A DNA stretch of 28,455 nt from Mikrocytos mackini (lineage: Eukaryota; Endomyxa; Ascetosporea; Mikrocytida; Mikrocytiidae). The notes beneath the pieces are model-generated. The model was not told the DNA's origin. It made no database searches and was given only the letters and a program-made list of their open reading frames with translations. The stretch's first letter is position 1; each line of letters begins with the position of its first letter. The stretch lies in the NCBI GenBank assembly GCA_030180075.1, contig JASNJN010000907.1, positions 1-28,455 on the forward strand. The letters are read 5' to 3'. Positions 27,690 through 28,455 of this stretch are shown piece after piece. Made by a program: the position numbers and the translations under genes.

Positions 27690-28455
27690 AGCTTAAAGCC
27701 AACCCAAATCTAACCAATAAGGACAGAAACAATATGTTAATAATTAACCTGGTTCCAAGCCCAGTGGTAAAGATGCTATTTATTAAGATGAAGTGCGGAT
27801 TTGAAATTGAACTTATCAGTAAAATGGTAACAAGTTGAAATGATACTAAAATAGAATTAAAACAAAAAGCATATACTATTTAAAAGTATCAAACCTTCAT
27901 TCAAAATGTTGACTTGATATTGGATACATTGCACAAAGAAAATACATATGCAAAAATGGTTCTAAAAAGTAGTAACGAAAATCAATAGAACCATTGAATG
28001 TTAAATCAGCGATTTGAGATAGCAAATACATTACAAATTTTTCAAATACAACTCAAAGCCGTTTGACTGAATTTTGTATTTCGAATCAACTAAATACATT
28101 CTGACTAAAAGACAAATGAAGATAGGAACACTTTTCTAATTCTAAGTTCTAAGTCTACGGTTTAAAATAGGTGTGTATATGATAAAAAGATTGAATTTCT
28201 AATATTTTGATTGGCATATCAAATTAATAATGTAATTCTATAATAATAGTATTAAATACAATTTATCAACAATCAGGAGTATGTAGATAAATGGTTATAT
28301 ACACACCATGAAATAATGGACAAATAACCAAGCGAATTCAAGACACGTGATCGAAATCATAAATCGAAAAGAATTTAAACAATGACAGATGGATGTGTTA
28401 GATAAGATAGGTCGTATCAGCGGAATAGGCAGTAGTAGAATGTATAGAATAGAAT
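27690..28455. other. AT-rich end of window, no gene
   Basis: Nothing coding is visible. GGTTCCAAGCCCAGTGGTAA (27751-27770) resembles a tRNA D-arm/A-box, but no complete cloverleaf follows. Confidence 0.3.

Noticed and set aside
27751-27815. tRNA gene
   Set aside because: A good D-arm-like word (AGCCCAGTGGTAAAGATGC) is present, but no anticodon stem, T-arm or acceptor pairing could be completed.

Overview
The window looks like eukaryotic, very AT-rich nuclear DNA made almost entirely of transposable elements, nearly all decayed, truncated or nested in one another. I found no convincing host gene, no rRNA, no intact tRNA and no prokaryotic operon structure. Evidence for a eukaryote is the element content: MULE and hAT transposases, an R2/R4-type non-LTR retrotransposon with a restriction-like endonuclease, a Ty3-type integrase fragment, a possible Merlin remnant, a pogo-like terminus, MITEs and a short polyA-tailed insertion. 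The species cannot be fixed from the sequence. A small, repeat-laden parasite such as a microsporidian is only a guess. Scattered N runs suggest a draft scaffold.

Layout. 1-2640: one end of a hAT-like repeat (52-~830), broken by a foldback element (828-1642) and a 124-bp non-LTR tail (1680-1803, with a 19-bp duplication), then a 662-bp hAT MITE (1971-2632, 8-bp duplication). 3255-6076: a decayed plus-strand MULE transposase gene (C2H2 fingers, a CCHH finger, DDE core, SWIM finger), split at its catalytic glutamate by a 286-bp MULE-type MITE with a perfect 9-bp duplication. 6077-8700: AT-rich DNA with hAT MITEs (6724-6922, 8048-8275) and a TIR element (8282-8527). 8721-10353: a 1.6-kb near-perfect palindrome that cuts off a second, minus-strand MULE transposase (10344-11476; decayed upstream part to about 12565). 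12770-13868: a composite of hAT-like ends, a pogo-like end and a GC-rich non-LTR tail. 14097-14249: tandem palindromic repeats. 14250-15487: a hAT-like element that is an inverted homologue of the left end of the window. 15488-16967: a frameshifted hAT transposase gene with a SINE-like insertion (16768-16910). 17041-17905: a foldback cut off by a minus-strand R2/R4-like LINE (about 17908-20220). 20245-20383: a Merlin/ISXO2-like fragment. 20480-21512: a hAT-like element with TACCGGTA repeats at its ends, cutting into a Ty3-type integrase fragment (21513-21756). 22663-24437: a GC-rich LINE ORF1-like gene overlapping a possible ORF2 start by ATGA. 25439-25933: a 5'-truncated LINE 3' end with a 16-bp duplication. 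26085-27680: a second large palindrome.

Most of the biology here is element against element: MITEs in transposase genes, LINE tails in MITEs, foldbacks in MULEs. The most unusual structure is the foldback family. Its copies share conserved noncoding blocks, and two of them carry a pyrimidine motif repeated about every 20 bp at both termini, as expected of an array of protein-binding sites.
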